Source: Polyangiaceae bacterium (GTDB taxonomy: Bacteria; Myxococcota_A; Polyangia; Polyangiales; Polyangiaceae). Taken from it: 64,000 nt of DNA. Positions 18,034 through 29,162 of this stretch are shown in pieces. The DNA is taken from assembly GCA_019637295.1 (NCBI GenBank), contig JAHBVX010000014.1, forward strand, positions 1 through 64,000. The letters run 5' to 3'. Numbering within the stretch: position 1 is the first letter of the stretch; every line of letters begins with the position of its first letter. The notes beneath the pieces are model-generated. The model saw only the letters and a list, made by a program, of their open reading frames with translations, was not told where the DNA came from and made no database searches. The translations under genes were made by a program, and so were the position numbers.

Positions 18034-18599
18034 TCACAGCTCGAGCCCCGCCTCGCGATCGCAGATGAAGCCAGCGAGGCTGTTGCCGCTCTGGCCCAGG
18101 GACACCGCACACTCGAGCTCGTTGAACGCGAGCGGCGGGTCGTACACCGAGCCTGCGAAGCTCATCGACTCGCTGGCCATGACCAGCGCGGTGCTGGCGG
18201 TGGGCTGCACCGCGAGGGTACCGACCTGGCTCAGCGTGCCGTCCAGGGTCATGTCGTAGTTCTCCCCCGGCTCGTCGTCTCGCGACAGGTAGCGGCAGGT
18301 CTCGAACACGTAGCTGAGCTGCACCTCGGTGGAGCCTTGGAGCGCGTTGGAGTACGCCTCGCCGAACACGCGGGCCTGACCCCCGAGCGGACACGGGGTC
18401 GTGGCATCTTGCGGTCCCACGGGCTGCCCCTGAAGCTTGAGGTTGTACACCAGCTTCGCCATCTCGCGCAGCGCGCGCAGCGCGACCGCGTCTTGACACT
18501 CCCGTTCGCAGGGCGGCGCCTTGGGCGGGTCTTGCGCGCCGCAGGCAAGACAGGTCAGCACGACCACGCTCGCGATCAGACGTGAACACAGCGGCGTCA

Positions 18600-18600
<1 letters not shown>
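18034..18600 (-). CDS. Lipoprotein encoded with the TonB-dependent receptor
   Basis: 188 residues. The ATG at 18600 is preceded by AAGGAGGG and overlaps the receptor stop (TGATG), so the two are translationally coupled. The signal peptide MTPLCSRLIASVVVLTCLACG has a lipobox. The mature part has Cys pairs (CERECQ, CPLGG, CRYL, CAVSL, CDRE) and no family I recognise. Its position after a TonB-dependent receptor suggests a surface or periplasmic partner of that receptor, for instance a ligand-binding or plug-assisting lipoprotein. Confidence 0.7.
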
Positions 18601-20998
<2,398 letters not shown>

Positions 20999-21002
<4 letters not shown>

Positions 21003-22030
21003 CAGTCCGCGATGACCGAGCCCCAGGTGAAACCCGAGCCGAAGGCGACCATCGCGATCTTCATACCACGCTTCAAGCGGCCCGAACGCTCCGCCTCCGC
21101 GAGCAGGATGGGGATCGTGGCCGCGGTGGTGTTGCCGTAGCGCTGGATGTTGTGGACCACCTTGTCTTCGGGCAGCCCGATCTGCTGCGCGACGTACTGG
21201 TTGATCCGCATGTTGGCCTGGTGGAAGAAGAACAAGTCGATGTCGTCGCGGGTCAGGTTCTGATCCATGCACGCCTGCATCAGCGCGCCGATCATGCGCT
21301 CCACCGCGTTGCGGAACACGAGCTTGCCGTCCATGTGCGCCCACATGTGCGAGGGCTGAACCTGTCCAACGCCCTGCTCGTTCAGCGGGATGAAGGGTCG
21401 CTGCTTGATGTCCCACACCTTCTGCGAGAGCACGTCCGCGTGCCGCCCGTCCGCCCCCAGGTACCAGCCGCGAATGCCGCGGTCCTCCTCGGTGGCGCTG
21501 ACGACGACGGCGCCCGCGCCGTCTCCGAACAAGGACGAGATGGTCCGCCCGTCGGTGGACAGGTCGAGGGCCGCGGAGTGGGTCTCGGCGCCCACCAGCA
21601 GCACGTGCTTGCAGCGACCCGACTCGACCATGCTGCTCGCGGTGGCCAAGCCGTAGACGAAGCCCGAACACTGGTTGCGAATGTCCAGCGCCGGTACGAA
21701 CTTGGGGCTGTCTCCGGTGCACAACCCGAGCTTCTCTTGCAGGTACACGCCGGACCCGGGGAAGGCGTGATCCGGAGAGAGCGTGGCCAGCAGGATCATG
21801 TCCAGATCCCGCGGCGTCAGCCCCGCGCGCTCGATGGCGTCGCGGGACGCGTGCAGCGCCAGATCGCTCGTGCCCACGCCCGCTGCAGCGAAGCGGCGCT
21901 CCTCGATCCCCGTACGCTGCACGATCCACTCGTGGGTCGTGTCGATCCCGTACTTCTCCCGCAGGACTTCGTTGCTGACGACCTCGGGCGGCACGTAGAA
22001 GCCGGTGCCGGAGATGTAGGCGTGAGTCAT
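20999..22030 (-). CDS. fabH: 3-oxoacyl-ACP synthase III (KASIII, FabH-like)
   Basis: 343 residues from ATG 22030 (MTHAYISGTGFYVP). The thiolase-fold triad is complete: Cys in DIRNQCSGF, His in FFFHQANMRI and Asn in QRYGNTTAATIP; the C-terminal GSGFTWGS loop is also typical. FabH starts fatty acid synthesis by condensing acyl-CoA with malonyl-ACP. Here it heads an operon with a TonB receptor and a lipoprotein rather than sitting with fabD/fabG/acpP, so it may be an extra copy serving branched or special starter units. The 4-bp GTGA overlap with the receptor gene shows coupling. Confidence 0.9.
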
Positions 22031-22124
22031 TTCCGCCCCATACCTCAGAAGCGCGGGCGGGTCGAAGCCGGGGGGCCGGACAGGGCGTTTCGCCCGGCGC
22101 GCCGGCGTGGCATGAGTCGAGGCC

Positions 22125-23114
22125 GTGCGACGACTCGTGAGCGTGCTGGCCAGCGGAGCGGCGCTCGCTGGCTGCGGGCCTGGTCCCATGCCGGCGCGCA
22201 CCCGGGCGGACGCGCCGGAGATGCCGCGCGAGCGTGAGTCTCGGGAGCGGCAGCGCGCCGCCGACTGCGCAGCCGAGACGGCGCTGTTCTTTCCTGGGCT
22301 CGGCCACGTGTGTCAGGGCCGGACCGCGGAGGCCGCGGTGTTCATGGGGCTCGCCGCCGCGGAGCTGGGCACGGCCGCGGCGGTGATGGTGCACCGGGAC
22401 GAAGGGCTCGAGGGTGCGAGTCACCCCGCCGCCGCCGCACCGCTCATCGCGCTGCAGAACCTGTGGGCCTACAGCTACGCCGACGCTTTGTTCGAGGAGC
22501 AGCGCGCCGGTGGCATGCGCTACGTCCCCCAGGACACGCCGGCCGAGCTGGCGACCGCGCCCTTCAACCCGAGCGTGCTTCGTCACACGGACGTGTGGCT
22601 GGGCACGCTGGTGATGGCGACGCTGGGCGTGGGGCTCTCGCTGTGGGTGGAGCCGGACGCCGGTCGGAGCCGCGCCGGTGAGGATCCCAACTTGTTCGGG
22701 CGGACCGTGGATCGGAGCTGGGGCTACCCCGCCGCGGGCGCGATCGGTGTCGGTCTGTTCCAACACGTGGCGATGGGCGAGGAGGCCTTGTTCCGCGGCA
22801 TCATCCAGTCGGAGATGACGCGACGCTCCGACGAGACGGCGGGCTGGGTTGGTGGCTCCCTGTTCTTCGGCTTCGCGCACGCGACCAACGCGCTGGCGGT
22901 GCCAGGCGACCAGAGCGTGCGTTACTTGCTGTACGGCGTTCCGTACATCACCACCGTGGGCAGCTTCTTGGGACACTCGTACCGCACGCACTCCTTCAGC
23001 TTGGCCCCGCCGGTCGCGATTCACTTCTGGTACAACCTGCTGCTCAGCGCCGCGTTCTTCGCGCTCGATCCGACGGACTCGCCCCTGTCCGCGCGGGTGA
23101 GCCTGCCGTTCTGA
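22125..23114 (+). CDS. CPBP-family intramembrane metalloprotease with lipoprotein-like N-terminus
   Basis: 329 residues. The GTG start gives MRRLVSVLASGAALAGCG, a lipobox-like N-terminus. The C-terminal half holds the CPBP motifs: GEEALFRG (EExxxR) at about 222-226, FFGFAHATN (FxxxH) and AIHFWYN, the glutamates and histidines that coordinate zinc in the membrane. Several hydrophobic segments (VFMGLAAAELGTAAAVMV, LGTLVMATLGVGLSL, GAIGVGLFQHVAM) match the multi-pass fold. The family includes Rce1-like CAAX proteases and bacterial bacteriocin-immunity or sigma-regulating proteases. The substrate is unknown. Confidence 0.8.
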   Translation: MRRLVSVLASGAALAGCGPGPMPARTRADAPEMPRERESRERQRAADCAAETALFFPGLGHVCQGRTAEAAVFMGLAAAELGTAAAVMVHRDEGLEGASHPAAAAPLIALQNLWAYSYADALFEEQRAGGMRYVPQDTPAELATAPFNPSVLRHTDVWLGTLVMATLGVGLSLWVEPDAGRSRAGEDPNLFGRTVDRSWGYPAAGAIGVGLFQHVAMGEEALFRGIIQSEMTRRSDETAGWVGGSLFFGFAHATNALAVPGDQSVRYLLYGVPYITTVGSFLGHSYRTHSFSLAPPVAIHFWYNLLLSAAFFALDPTDSPLSARVSLPF

Positions 23115-23163
23115 GCGACGCGGGAACGTGGGTGGGCGCACGGAACTGTGGCATGCTGCGCTC

Positions 23164-23676
23164 ATGACAGGTCGGGCCCTCTACCCAGCCGTGCTCGCGG
23201 GCGCGCTCTTGGCGGCTGGCTGTAGCAAGCCCGAGATGCCGAAGATCACGCCGCACTCGTTCAAGCTCAGCGGCGGAGACGCGACCGGCATCAAGCTGAG
23301 CGTGGAGCTCTCGGTCGAGAACCCGAACTCCTTCCGCATCAGCGTGCGCGAGGTGCGCGGCAAGCTGAGCGTGGGCTCGGGCGTGGAGGTCGGCCAGGCG
23401 CAGACCGCGTCGAGCGCCAGCGTGGACGGCAAGGCGACCGCCATCGTCGCGACGGACATGATGGTGCCGTGGTCGAACGTCAGCGCGCTGTCCTCGCTGT
23501 TGGCGTCGCCCAAGGTCCCCTACACCTTCGACGGTCACGCCAACCTCGGCACGGACAAGTGGAACGTGGACGTGCCGTTCAAGCTGAAGGGCGAGGTCGA
23601 CCGCGCTGAGCTCGTGGCGGCCGGGCTGCGCGGGTACAAGCTTCCATCCCTCCCCTTCTTGCCGACGCCACAGTGA
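23164..23676 (+). CDS. LEA2/WHy-domain lipoprotein
   Basis: 170 residues. The signal peptide ends LLAAGC, a lipobox. The mature domain (FKLSGGDATGIKLSVELSVENPNSFRISVREVRGKL) has the NPN motif that marks the WHy/LEA2 domain, a fibronectin-like beta-sandwich linked to desiccation or stress protection in plants and bacteria. The stop overlaps the next start (GTGA), so it is in one operon with trmO. It probably resides in the periplasm or at the outer membrane. Confidence 0.8.
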   Translation: MTGRALYPAVLAGALLAAGCSKPEMPKITPHSFKLSGGDATGIKLSVELSVENPNSFRISVREVRGKLSVGSGVEVGQAQTASSASVDGKATAIVATDMMVPWSNVSALSSLLASPKVPYTFDGHANLGTDKWNVDVPFKLKGEVDRAELVAAGLRGYKLPSLPFLPTPQ

Positions 23677-24491
23677 CCGGGTCGTCGGACCGTCAGCCGC
23701 GCTCCAGCTACGTGGTCGAACCCATCGGGGTGGTGCGCTCGCCCTTCGCCGATCCGGCGGCAGCGCCCCGCCAGCCGGCTGCCGCGCGCGACGTGGAGGG
23801 GACGATCGAGCTGGAGGCGGGGCGCGGCTTCGAGTTCGCGCTCGAGGATCTCGAGGTGGGCGACGCGCTGTGGATCGTGTTCTGGTTTCATCGCAGCCCC
23901 GGCTGGCACGCCAAGGTGAGGCCGCCGCGCAGCCCCAAGCGTCGCGGGCTGTTCGCGACGCGCTCACCGCACCGACCCAACCCCATCGGCCTGAGCGTGG
24001 TCGAGCTGCTGGCCATCGACGGGCTGTCGCTGCGGGTGCGCGGCGTCGACATGCTCGACGGTACGCCCGTGCTCGACATCAAGCCGTACGTTCCCTACGC
24101 CGACGCGGTGGCGAGCGGCGGACCCGGCTGGCTCGGAGCGCCCGAGGATCCGGCGCCGGGCTTCGAGGTGAGCTTCGCGGAGCTCGCCAGCGCGCAGCTG
24201 GAGTTCCTGCAGAGCCTCGGCGTCGAGCTGCGCGCGGGCCTGATCAGCGCCCTCGCGCTCGGTCCCTCCCCCCATCCGTATCGTCGGATCCGACGCGACG
24301 GCGAGGGCTTCATCCTCGCGCACAAAGAGTGGCGAGCACGCTTCGAGGTGAGCGAGCGACGAGTGACGGTAGCGTCGCTGTTCACCGGGTACCGCGCGCG
24401 CGAGCTATTCAAGGACTCCGATCCTTCCCTGCAACCACACCGCGCCTTCGTGGCGCGGTTTGGCTACCCGGGTGACGCGCGGGCGTCGTAG
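23673..24491 (+). CDS. trmO: tRNA (N6-threonylcarbamoyladenosine-37-N6)-methyltransferase, TrmO/TsaA family
   Basis: 272 residues from GTG 23673. The TsaA beta-barrel is clear: VVEPIGVVRSPFADP, then DALWIVFWFH, and the family signature RRGLFATRSPHRPNPIGLSVVELL, followed by GVDMLDGTPVLDIKPYVPY. TrmO uses SAM to methylate t6A37 of tRNA-Thr, improving decoding. The C-terminal extension of about 110 residues (GFEVSFAELASAQLEFL to the end) matches the extra domain of bacterial TrmO. It is coupled to the LEA2 gene. Confidence 0.88.
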   Translation: MTGSSDRQPRSSYVVEPIGVVRSPFADPAAAPRQPAAARDVEGTIELEAGRGFEFALEDLEVGDALWIVFWFHRSPGWHAKVRPPRSPKRRGLFATRSPHRPNPIGLSVVELLAIDGLSLRVRGVDMLDGTPVLDIKPYVPYADAVASGGPGWLGAPEDPAPGFEVSFAELASAQLEFLQSLGVELRAGLISALALGPSPHPYRRIRRDGEGFILAHKEWRARFEVSERRVTVASLFTGYRARELFKDSDPSLQPHRAFVARFGYPGDARAS

Positions 24492-24875
24492 CGCCTACGG
24501 AGAGATCGGCGGCGGCGGCGGCGAGATCGGAGGTCGAGCTGCAGCGCTGAGGCGCCTGGAGCGGCTCCGGGACACCCGACGCAAGTGCGGCCTCATCCGG
24601 GCTCGCGGCCTCGTCCGGCACCCAGTCTCGAGGGCGCTCGCCGGGCCCAAGTGAGTAGCTGAGGGCGGACGGGGCCCGTCGGCCGAACCCAGCCGAGCGC
24701 GTGTCTTGCATGGCAGTAATTGCTATCCGTTATAACAGACGCCTGTCAAGCGCAACCTTCCGTTGGTATAGCTCCGCAGTCCGTTATAACGTACAGTCGA
24801 ACCAAGACACGGCGGCAGGGGCTCCGGCGCCTGCCGCGGTAGAGTGCTTGGGCGCCGCGCGTCCACGAGGTTCCC
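24492..24875. promoter_or_regulatory. Control region of the sulfate-binding protein with three operator-like repeats
   Basis: A 384-bp gap with no gene. Three direct copies of a TCCGTT-based site lie upstream of the sulfate-binding protein: CCGTTATAAC at 24727-24736, CCGTTGGTAT at 24760-24769 and CCGTTATAAC at 24781-24790. The offsets of 33 and 21 bp are close to whole helical turns. Two copies contain the 8-bp palindrome GTTATAAC, which also resembles a -10 box. The first 200 bp of the gap show only GC-rich low complexity. A sulfur-responsive regulator is plausible but not identified. Confidence 0.5.
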
Positions 24876-25901
24876 ATGTTCGATCGCTCGTACTCCCTCA
24901 CCCTGGCTCTGGCCCTGGCTCTGACGCTCGGGGCAGCGGGCTGCAAGAAGTCTCCCGCTGACGAGCTGACGCTGCTCAACGTGAGCTACGATCCGACCCG
25001 CGAGCTGTACACGGAGGTCAATCGCGAGTTCTCCGCGCACTGGCAGCAGAAGTCCGGCAAGTCCGTGAACGTCCGGATGTCACACGGGGGTGCGGGGAAG
25101 CAGACGCGCGCCGTGATCGATGGACTGGAGGCAGACGTCGTGACCCTGGCGGTGTCCCACGACATCGACATGATGCACGAGAAGGCGAACCTGTTGCCGA
25201 AGGACTGGCAGCAGCGGCTGCCGCACGACAGCGCGCCCTACACGACCACGATCGTGCTCCTGGTGCGCGCGGGCAACCCCAAGGGCATCCGCGATTGGGA
25301 CGATCTGGCCAAAGAGGGCGTCAGCGTCATCACGCCGAATCCGAAGACCTCCGGCGGCGCGCGGCTGAACTACCTGGCGGCGTGGGGTCACGCCCGGAAC
25401 AAGCCCGGCGGAAGCGACCAAGCGGCGCGGGAGTTGGTCGAGAAGATCTACAAGAACGTGCCCGTGCTCGACTCGGGAGCTCGCGGCTCCACGACTACGT
25501 TCGTCGAGCGGCGGATGGGCGACGTGCTGATCACGTGGGAGAACGAGGCGCTCATGACCGTGAACGAGGTGGGCAACGGCAAGTTCGAGATCGTGATGCC
25601 CTCCACGAGCATCAGCGCCGAGCCTCCCGTCGCGCTAATCGACAAGTACGTCGACAAACACGGGACGCGCGAGGTCGCCCAGGCCTACCTCGAGTTTCTG
25701 TACACGCCCACCGGCCAGGAGCTCGCCGCCAAGCACTACTACCGCCCGCGGAGCCCCGAGGTCCTGGCCAAGTACGCCGCGCGCTTCCCGGCCATCCAGC
25801 GCTTCAGCGTCAAGGAGGTGTTCACCAGCTGGGCCGAGGTGCAGCGGGTCCACTTCGACGACGGCGGCACGTTCGACCAGATCTACCGTCCGACGAGGTA
25901 G
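24876..25901 (+). CDS. sbp: Sulfate/thiosulfate ABC transporter substrate-binding lipoprotein
   Basis: 341 residues. The signal peptide ends LGAAGC (lipobox). The mature protein follows the Sbp/CysP family: LLNVSYDPTRELYTEVNREF, KSVNVRMSHGGAGKQTRAVIDGLEADVVTLAV, VRAGNPKGIRDWDDLAKEGVSVITPNPKTSGGARLNYLAAWG, and AQAYLEFLYTPTGQELAAKHYYRPR. These segments form the oxyanion site. Sbp delivers sulfate to the CysTWA permease; no cysT, cysW or cysA follows here, so the permease must be elsewhere. The gene sits behind the triple operator-like region, which fits control by sulfur supply. Confidence 0.9.
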   Translation: MFDRSYSLTLALALALTLGAAGCKKSPADELTLLNVSYDPTRELYTEVNREFSAHWQQKSGKSVNVRMSHGGAGKQTRAVIDGLEADVVTLAVSHDIDMMHEKANLLPKDWQQRLPHDSAPYTTTIVLLVRAGNPKGIRDWDDLAKEGVSVITPNPKTSGGARLNYLAAWGHARNKPGGSDQAARELVEKIYKNVPVLDSGARGSTTTFVERRMGDVLITWENEALMTVNEVGNGKFEIVMPSTSISAEPPVALIDKYVDKHGTREVAQAYLEFLYTPTGQELAAKHYYRPRSPEVLAKYAARFPAIQRFSVKEVFTSWAEVQRVHFDDGGTFDQIYRPTR

Positions 25902-25968
25902 CGTGAGCGGGCGCCGGTGTCGCGGGGGGCTGGTGCGGCGGGGGCCCAGCCCGTACACTGAGGCCATC

Positions 25969-26994
25969 ATGAGTGTCGCGACCACCCAGCCTCGCGTGGA
26001 CGAGCTCGCGCGCGCGGCCGAGGTCTGCGTGCGCACGGCCCTGCAGCTCCAGGCGGGCGAGCGCTTGGTGCTGGTGCACGATCGCGTCGCGGCGGATGCG
26101 GCTCGAGCGCTAGTGCACTGCGCGCGAGCTCTCGGCGCGGAGGTGCGCGCGGTGGATCTCGCCAAGCTGGGCCGACGGCCGCTGCCGGCGCTCCCGGACT
26201 GGGTCGCGGGCGCGCTCGAGAACGCTCACGCCAGCGTGTTCATCGCGTCGGCGCTCCCGGGTGAGCTCGGCCTGCGGCAGCAGGTGCTGCACCGCGTCCG
26301 GCAGCTGGGGCTGCGTCACGCCCACATGCCTGGGATCAGCACGCTGGCCTTTTGTCGAGGTCAGCGCATCGACTACGACCGCGTCGCTCAGTGCGGCGAG
26401 CGTGTGCTCGCGAAGCTACGGGGGGCGCGGCAGCTCGAGGTGCACAGCCCGTCCGGTACGGCGCTGCACGTGGAGCTCGCCGAGTCGTGTCGCTGGTTCG
26501 CTCAGCTCGGTCGCCTCGCGCCGGGGCGCTGGGGGAACCTGCCCGCCGGAGCGCTGTACGCGTCCCCGGCTCGGGTGGACGGCGTGTTTGCCGTCGATGC
26601 CAGCCTGGGCGAGTACTTCGGCGCACGCGAAGGCCAGCTCGGTGACCGGCCCGTGCAGCTGCGCATCGAGAGCAGTCGCGTGGTGGCGGTGCACGCGCCC
26701 GGCGCGGCCGCGCTGGAGCGGGAGATTGGCGCCATGCTGCACTTCGCCGAGAACTCGGATCGCGTCGGTCTGGTCGCCCTGGGGGTGAACTACGGCATCG
26801 AGCAGGCCACGGGTGAGGCGCTCGTGGATCAGAACCTCCCGGGGCTACACCTCGCGGTGGGGGATCCCGCCGCGCGGGTGACGGGCGCGACCTGGAGCGC
26901 GCGCACCAGCTTCGCGGCGTGCGGCGCCCACGCGACCGTGCTCGTGGACGGCGTGCCCGTGACGGTCCGCGGCAAGCTGCTCGCGACGAACTGA
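25969..26994 (+). CDS. M29-like aminopeptidase (thermophilic metalloprotease family)
   Basis: 341 residues from ATG 25969. The layout follows the M29 (aminopeptidase T/PepS) family: an N-terminal Rossmann-like half (LQLQAGERLVLVHDRVAADAARALV, FIASALPG) and a C-terminal metal-binding half with GALYASPARVDGVFAVDAS, FGVNYGIEQATGE-like text and QNLPGLHLAVGD. These correspond to the Glu/His positions that hold two metal ions. Aminopeptidases of this kind remove N-terminal residues from peptides in the cytoplasm. It is somewhat shorter than the usual 400 residues, so activity is not certain. Confidence 0.7.
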   Translation: MSVATTQPRVDELARAAEVCVRTALQLQAGERLVLVHDRVAADAARALVHCARALGAEVRAVDLAKLGRRPLPALPDWVAGALENAHASVFIASALPGELGLRQQVLHRVRQLGLRHAHMPGISTLAFCRGQRIDYDRVAQCGERVLAKLRGARQLEVHSPSGTALHVELAESCRWFAQLGRLAPGRWGNLPAGALYASPARVDGVFAVDASLGEYFGAREGQLGDRPVQLRIESSRVVAVHAPGAAALEREIGAMLHFAENSDRVGLVALGVNYGIEQATGEALVDQNLPGLHLAVGDPAARVTGATWSARTSFAACGAHATVLVDGVPVTVRGKLLATN

Positions 26995-27053
26995 GACGCG
27001 CTCGCGCGGCCAGGGTTGGGTTCTGGGGCCAGGGGGGCTATGGACTGACCGCG

Positions 27054-28436
27054 ATGGCGAAGCACGATCTGGTGGTCCTGGGAGCGGGTCCGGGAGGATA
27101 CACGGCGGCGATCCGCGCCGCCCAGCTCGGACTGGACGTGGCCTGTGTGGAGCGGGAGCCCGCGCTCGGTGGGACCTGCCTGCGCGTGGGCTGCATCCCG
27201 AGCAAGGCGCTGCTCGAGTCGAGCGAGAAGTTCCACGAAGCCAAGGATGGGTTGCGGCGGTTTGGGGTGATCGTGAGCGGCGTCGAGCTGGACTTGCCGG
27301 CCATGCTCGAGAAGAAGGACGACATCGTCCGCACGCTGACCCAGGGCGTGGCGGGGTTGTTGAAGAAGAACAAGATCAGGCGCTACGCGGGTCACGCCAG
27401 CTTCCTGGCGCCGGATCGCGTCCAGATCGAGGGGGACGACGTGGTCGAGGTCGAGGCCAAGAACGTGCTGATCGCGACCGGCAGCAACGTGGCCGCGCTG
27501 CCGGGGGTGCCCTTCGACGGCGACCGGATCGGCACCAGCACCGAGGCGCTGGCGTATCCAACCGTGCCCGAGCATCTGGTCGTGATCGGCGCGGGCTACA
27601 TCGGGCTCGAGCTCGGCAGCGTGTGGCAGCGGCTCGGCGCCAGGGTCACGGTGCTCGAGTACCTCGACCGCATCTTGCCGGGAATGGACTCGGAGATCGC
27701 GCGCGAGGCCGAGCGCGTGTTCCGGCGACAAGGGCTCGAGCTCCGGCTCGGTAGCCGCGTCACGTCCGCCAGCGTGGAGGGGCAGACCGTCACCGTGCAC
27801 GTCGACGGCGCCGAGCCCATCACCTGCGATCGGCTGCTGGTCGCGGTCGGGCGGGTCCCCAACACCGACGGCCTCGGCCTCGAGCGCATTGGCGTCGAGC
27901 TCGACGGGCGGGGGCGCATCCAGGTGGGGCCGCACTTCGCCACCAACGTGAAGGGCGTCTACGCCGTGGGCGACGTGATCGCGGGACCCATGCTGGCGCA
28001 CAAGGCCGAAGAGGAGGGCGTCGCCTGCGTCGAGCACCTCGTGACGGGCTACGGCCACGTCAACTACGACGCCATCCCCGGCATCGTGTACACCCATCCC
28101 GAGATTGCGACCGTGGGCAAGAGCGAAGACGAGCTGCGCGAGGCGAACATCCCTTACCGCAAGGGCCTGTTCCCGTTCGCTGCCAACGGGCGTGCACGCG
28201 CGCTCGGCATGCCCGAGGGCCGCGTCAAGGTGCTCGCGCACGAACAGACGGACCGCATCCTCGGGGTGCACATCATCGGGCCCCGCGCGGGCGATCTGAT
28301 CGCAGAAGCGGCGGTCGCCATGGAGTTCGGCGCGAGCTCGGAGGATCTGGCTCGCGTCTGCCACGCGCATCCCACCCTGGCGGAGGCCGTCAAGGAGGCA
28401 GCGCTCGGCGTGGACGGTCGCTCGGTCAACATCTGA
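27054..28436 (+). CDS. lpdA: Dihydrolipoyl dehydrogenase (E3 subunit)
   Basis: 460 residues from ATG 27054. It has the FAD-binding VVLGAGPGGYTAAIRAAQ, the redox disulphide GGTCLRVGCIPSKALL, the NAD-binding VVIGAGYIGLELGSVWQRLG, the second FAD motif GVYAVGDVIAGPMLAHKAEEEG, and the C-terminal HAHPTLAEAVKEAAL with the catalytic His-Glu pair. E3 reoxidises the lipoyl arms of 2-oxoacid dehydrogenase complexes, passing electrons to NAD+. It is a single gene here; sucA and sucB of the 2-oxoglutarate complex lie 30 kb away on the other strand and could share it. Confidence 0.95.
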   Translation: MAKHDLVVLGAGPGGYTAAIRAAQLGLDVACVEREPALGGTCLRVGCIPSKALLESSEKFHEAKDGLRRFGVIVSGVELDLPAMLEKKDDIVRTLTQGVAGLLKKNKIRRYAGHASFLAPDRVQIEGDDVVEVEAKNVLIATGSNVAALPGVPFDGDRIGTSTEALAYPTVPEHLVVIGAGYIGLELGSVWQRLGARVTVLEYLDRILPGMDSEIAREAERVFRRQGLELRLGSRVTSASVEGQTVTVHVDGAEPITCDRLLVAVGRVPNTDGLGLERIGVELDGRGRIQVGPHFATNVKGVYAVGDVIAGPMLAHKAEEEGVACVEHLVTGYGHVNYDAIPGIVYTHPEIATVGKSEDELREANIPYRKGLFPFAANGRARALGMPEGRVKVLAHEQTDRILGVHIIGPRAGDLIAEAAVAMEFGASSEDLARVCHAHPTLAEAVKEAALGVDGRSVNI

Positions 28437-28444
28437 GCGGCGCG

Positions 28445-29095
28445 CTATCCCGCCAAGCCATCGGAGAGCAGCGGGGGGATCGCCGTCTGCGGCACGTCCG
28501 GCTCTGCCCGTGGCGCGAGCTGCACCACGCGCAGGGGAACCTCTCCCGCCCAGGTGTTCGACTCCAGGTCCCCCGGCAGATCCCGAGGGCCACCGCTGCG
28601 GAGCTTCGCGCTGCTCTCCGTCAGCTCCAAGGCAACGACCGCCGTCGCGGCCAGCTCCTCGTCGGACGCTGCTCGAGGGCTGACGCCGAGCGTGAGTCTC
28701 CGAACGAAGAGGTCGAGCAGTCTCCGTTTCTCGTCCGCGCCGTCGACCGAGCGAGCGCGACCGAACACGACCACCGAGCGATAGTTCATGCTGCAGCGAA
28801 ACGCGGAGCGCGCGATCACCAGGCCGTCCACCAGGGTCACCGTCACGCACACGGGCGCGCCCGACGCGAGCTCTTGCATCAGACGGCTGCCGCGCGACCC
28901 GTGCAGGACGAGCTCGTCGGCCACCCGCGCGTAGGCCATGGGCAGCACGAACGGACCCTCCGGCCCCGCGAGGCCCACGTGCGCCACGAGGCCCTGGTCC
29001 AGGATGTCCCTCACCCGGGCGCGCTCGTGGCTCCCGCGCTCCGGGTGGCGTTGCAGGCGGGTACGCGGGCTCGGGGCGGCGTCTCGGGCGGTCAT
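28445..29095 (-). CDS. Pyridoxamine 5'-phosphate oxidase-like flavin-binding protein
   Basis: 216 residues from ATG 29095 (a GTG at 29104 adds three). The split-barrel FMN-binding fold of the PNPOx-related/NimA-like family is visible: VRDILDQGLVAHVGLAGPEGPFVLPMAYARV, VLHGSRGSRLMQELASGAPVCVTVTLVDGLVIARS, and FRCSMNYRSVVVFGRAR. Members bind FMN, F420 or heme. The gene is divergent from a MocR/PdxR-type regulator with only about 45 bp between starts, so it is the probable regulatory target and may connect to vitamin B6 metabolism. Confidence 0.8.
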   Translation of the reverse strand: MTARDAAPSPRTRLQRHPERGSHERARVRDILDQGLVAHVGLAGPEGPFVLPMAYARVADELVLHGSRGSRLMQELASGAPVCVTVTLVDGLVIARSAFRCSMNYRSVVVFGRARSVDGADEKRRLLDLFVRRLTLGVSPRAASDEELAATAVVALELTESSAKLRSGGPRDLPGDLESNTWAGEVPLRVVQLAPRAEPDVPQTAIPPLLSDGLAG

Positions 29096-29123
29096 GGACG
29101 ACACCCTGGCGCCTCAGTGGCAT

Positions 29124-29162
29124 ACTGGATAGTACCAGTTTGAAGAATTCTACTAGACCAGT
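29124..29162. promoter_or_regulatory. Probable MocR operator: inverted plus direct ACTGG/CCAGT sites
   Basis: The short divergent region holds ACTGG at 29124-29128 facing CCAGT at 29135-29139 (6-bp spacer), and a further CCAGT at 29158-29162, 23 bp downstream of the previous one. An inverted pair plus an extra direct half-site is the arrangement described for some MocR/PdxR binding regions. The sites overlap the likely TTG start of the regulator, fitting autoregulation. Confidence 0.45.
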
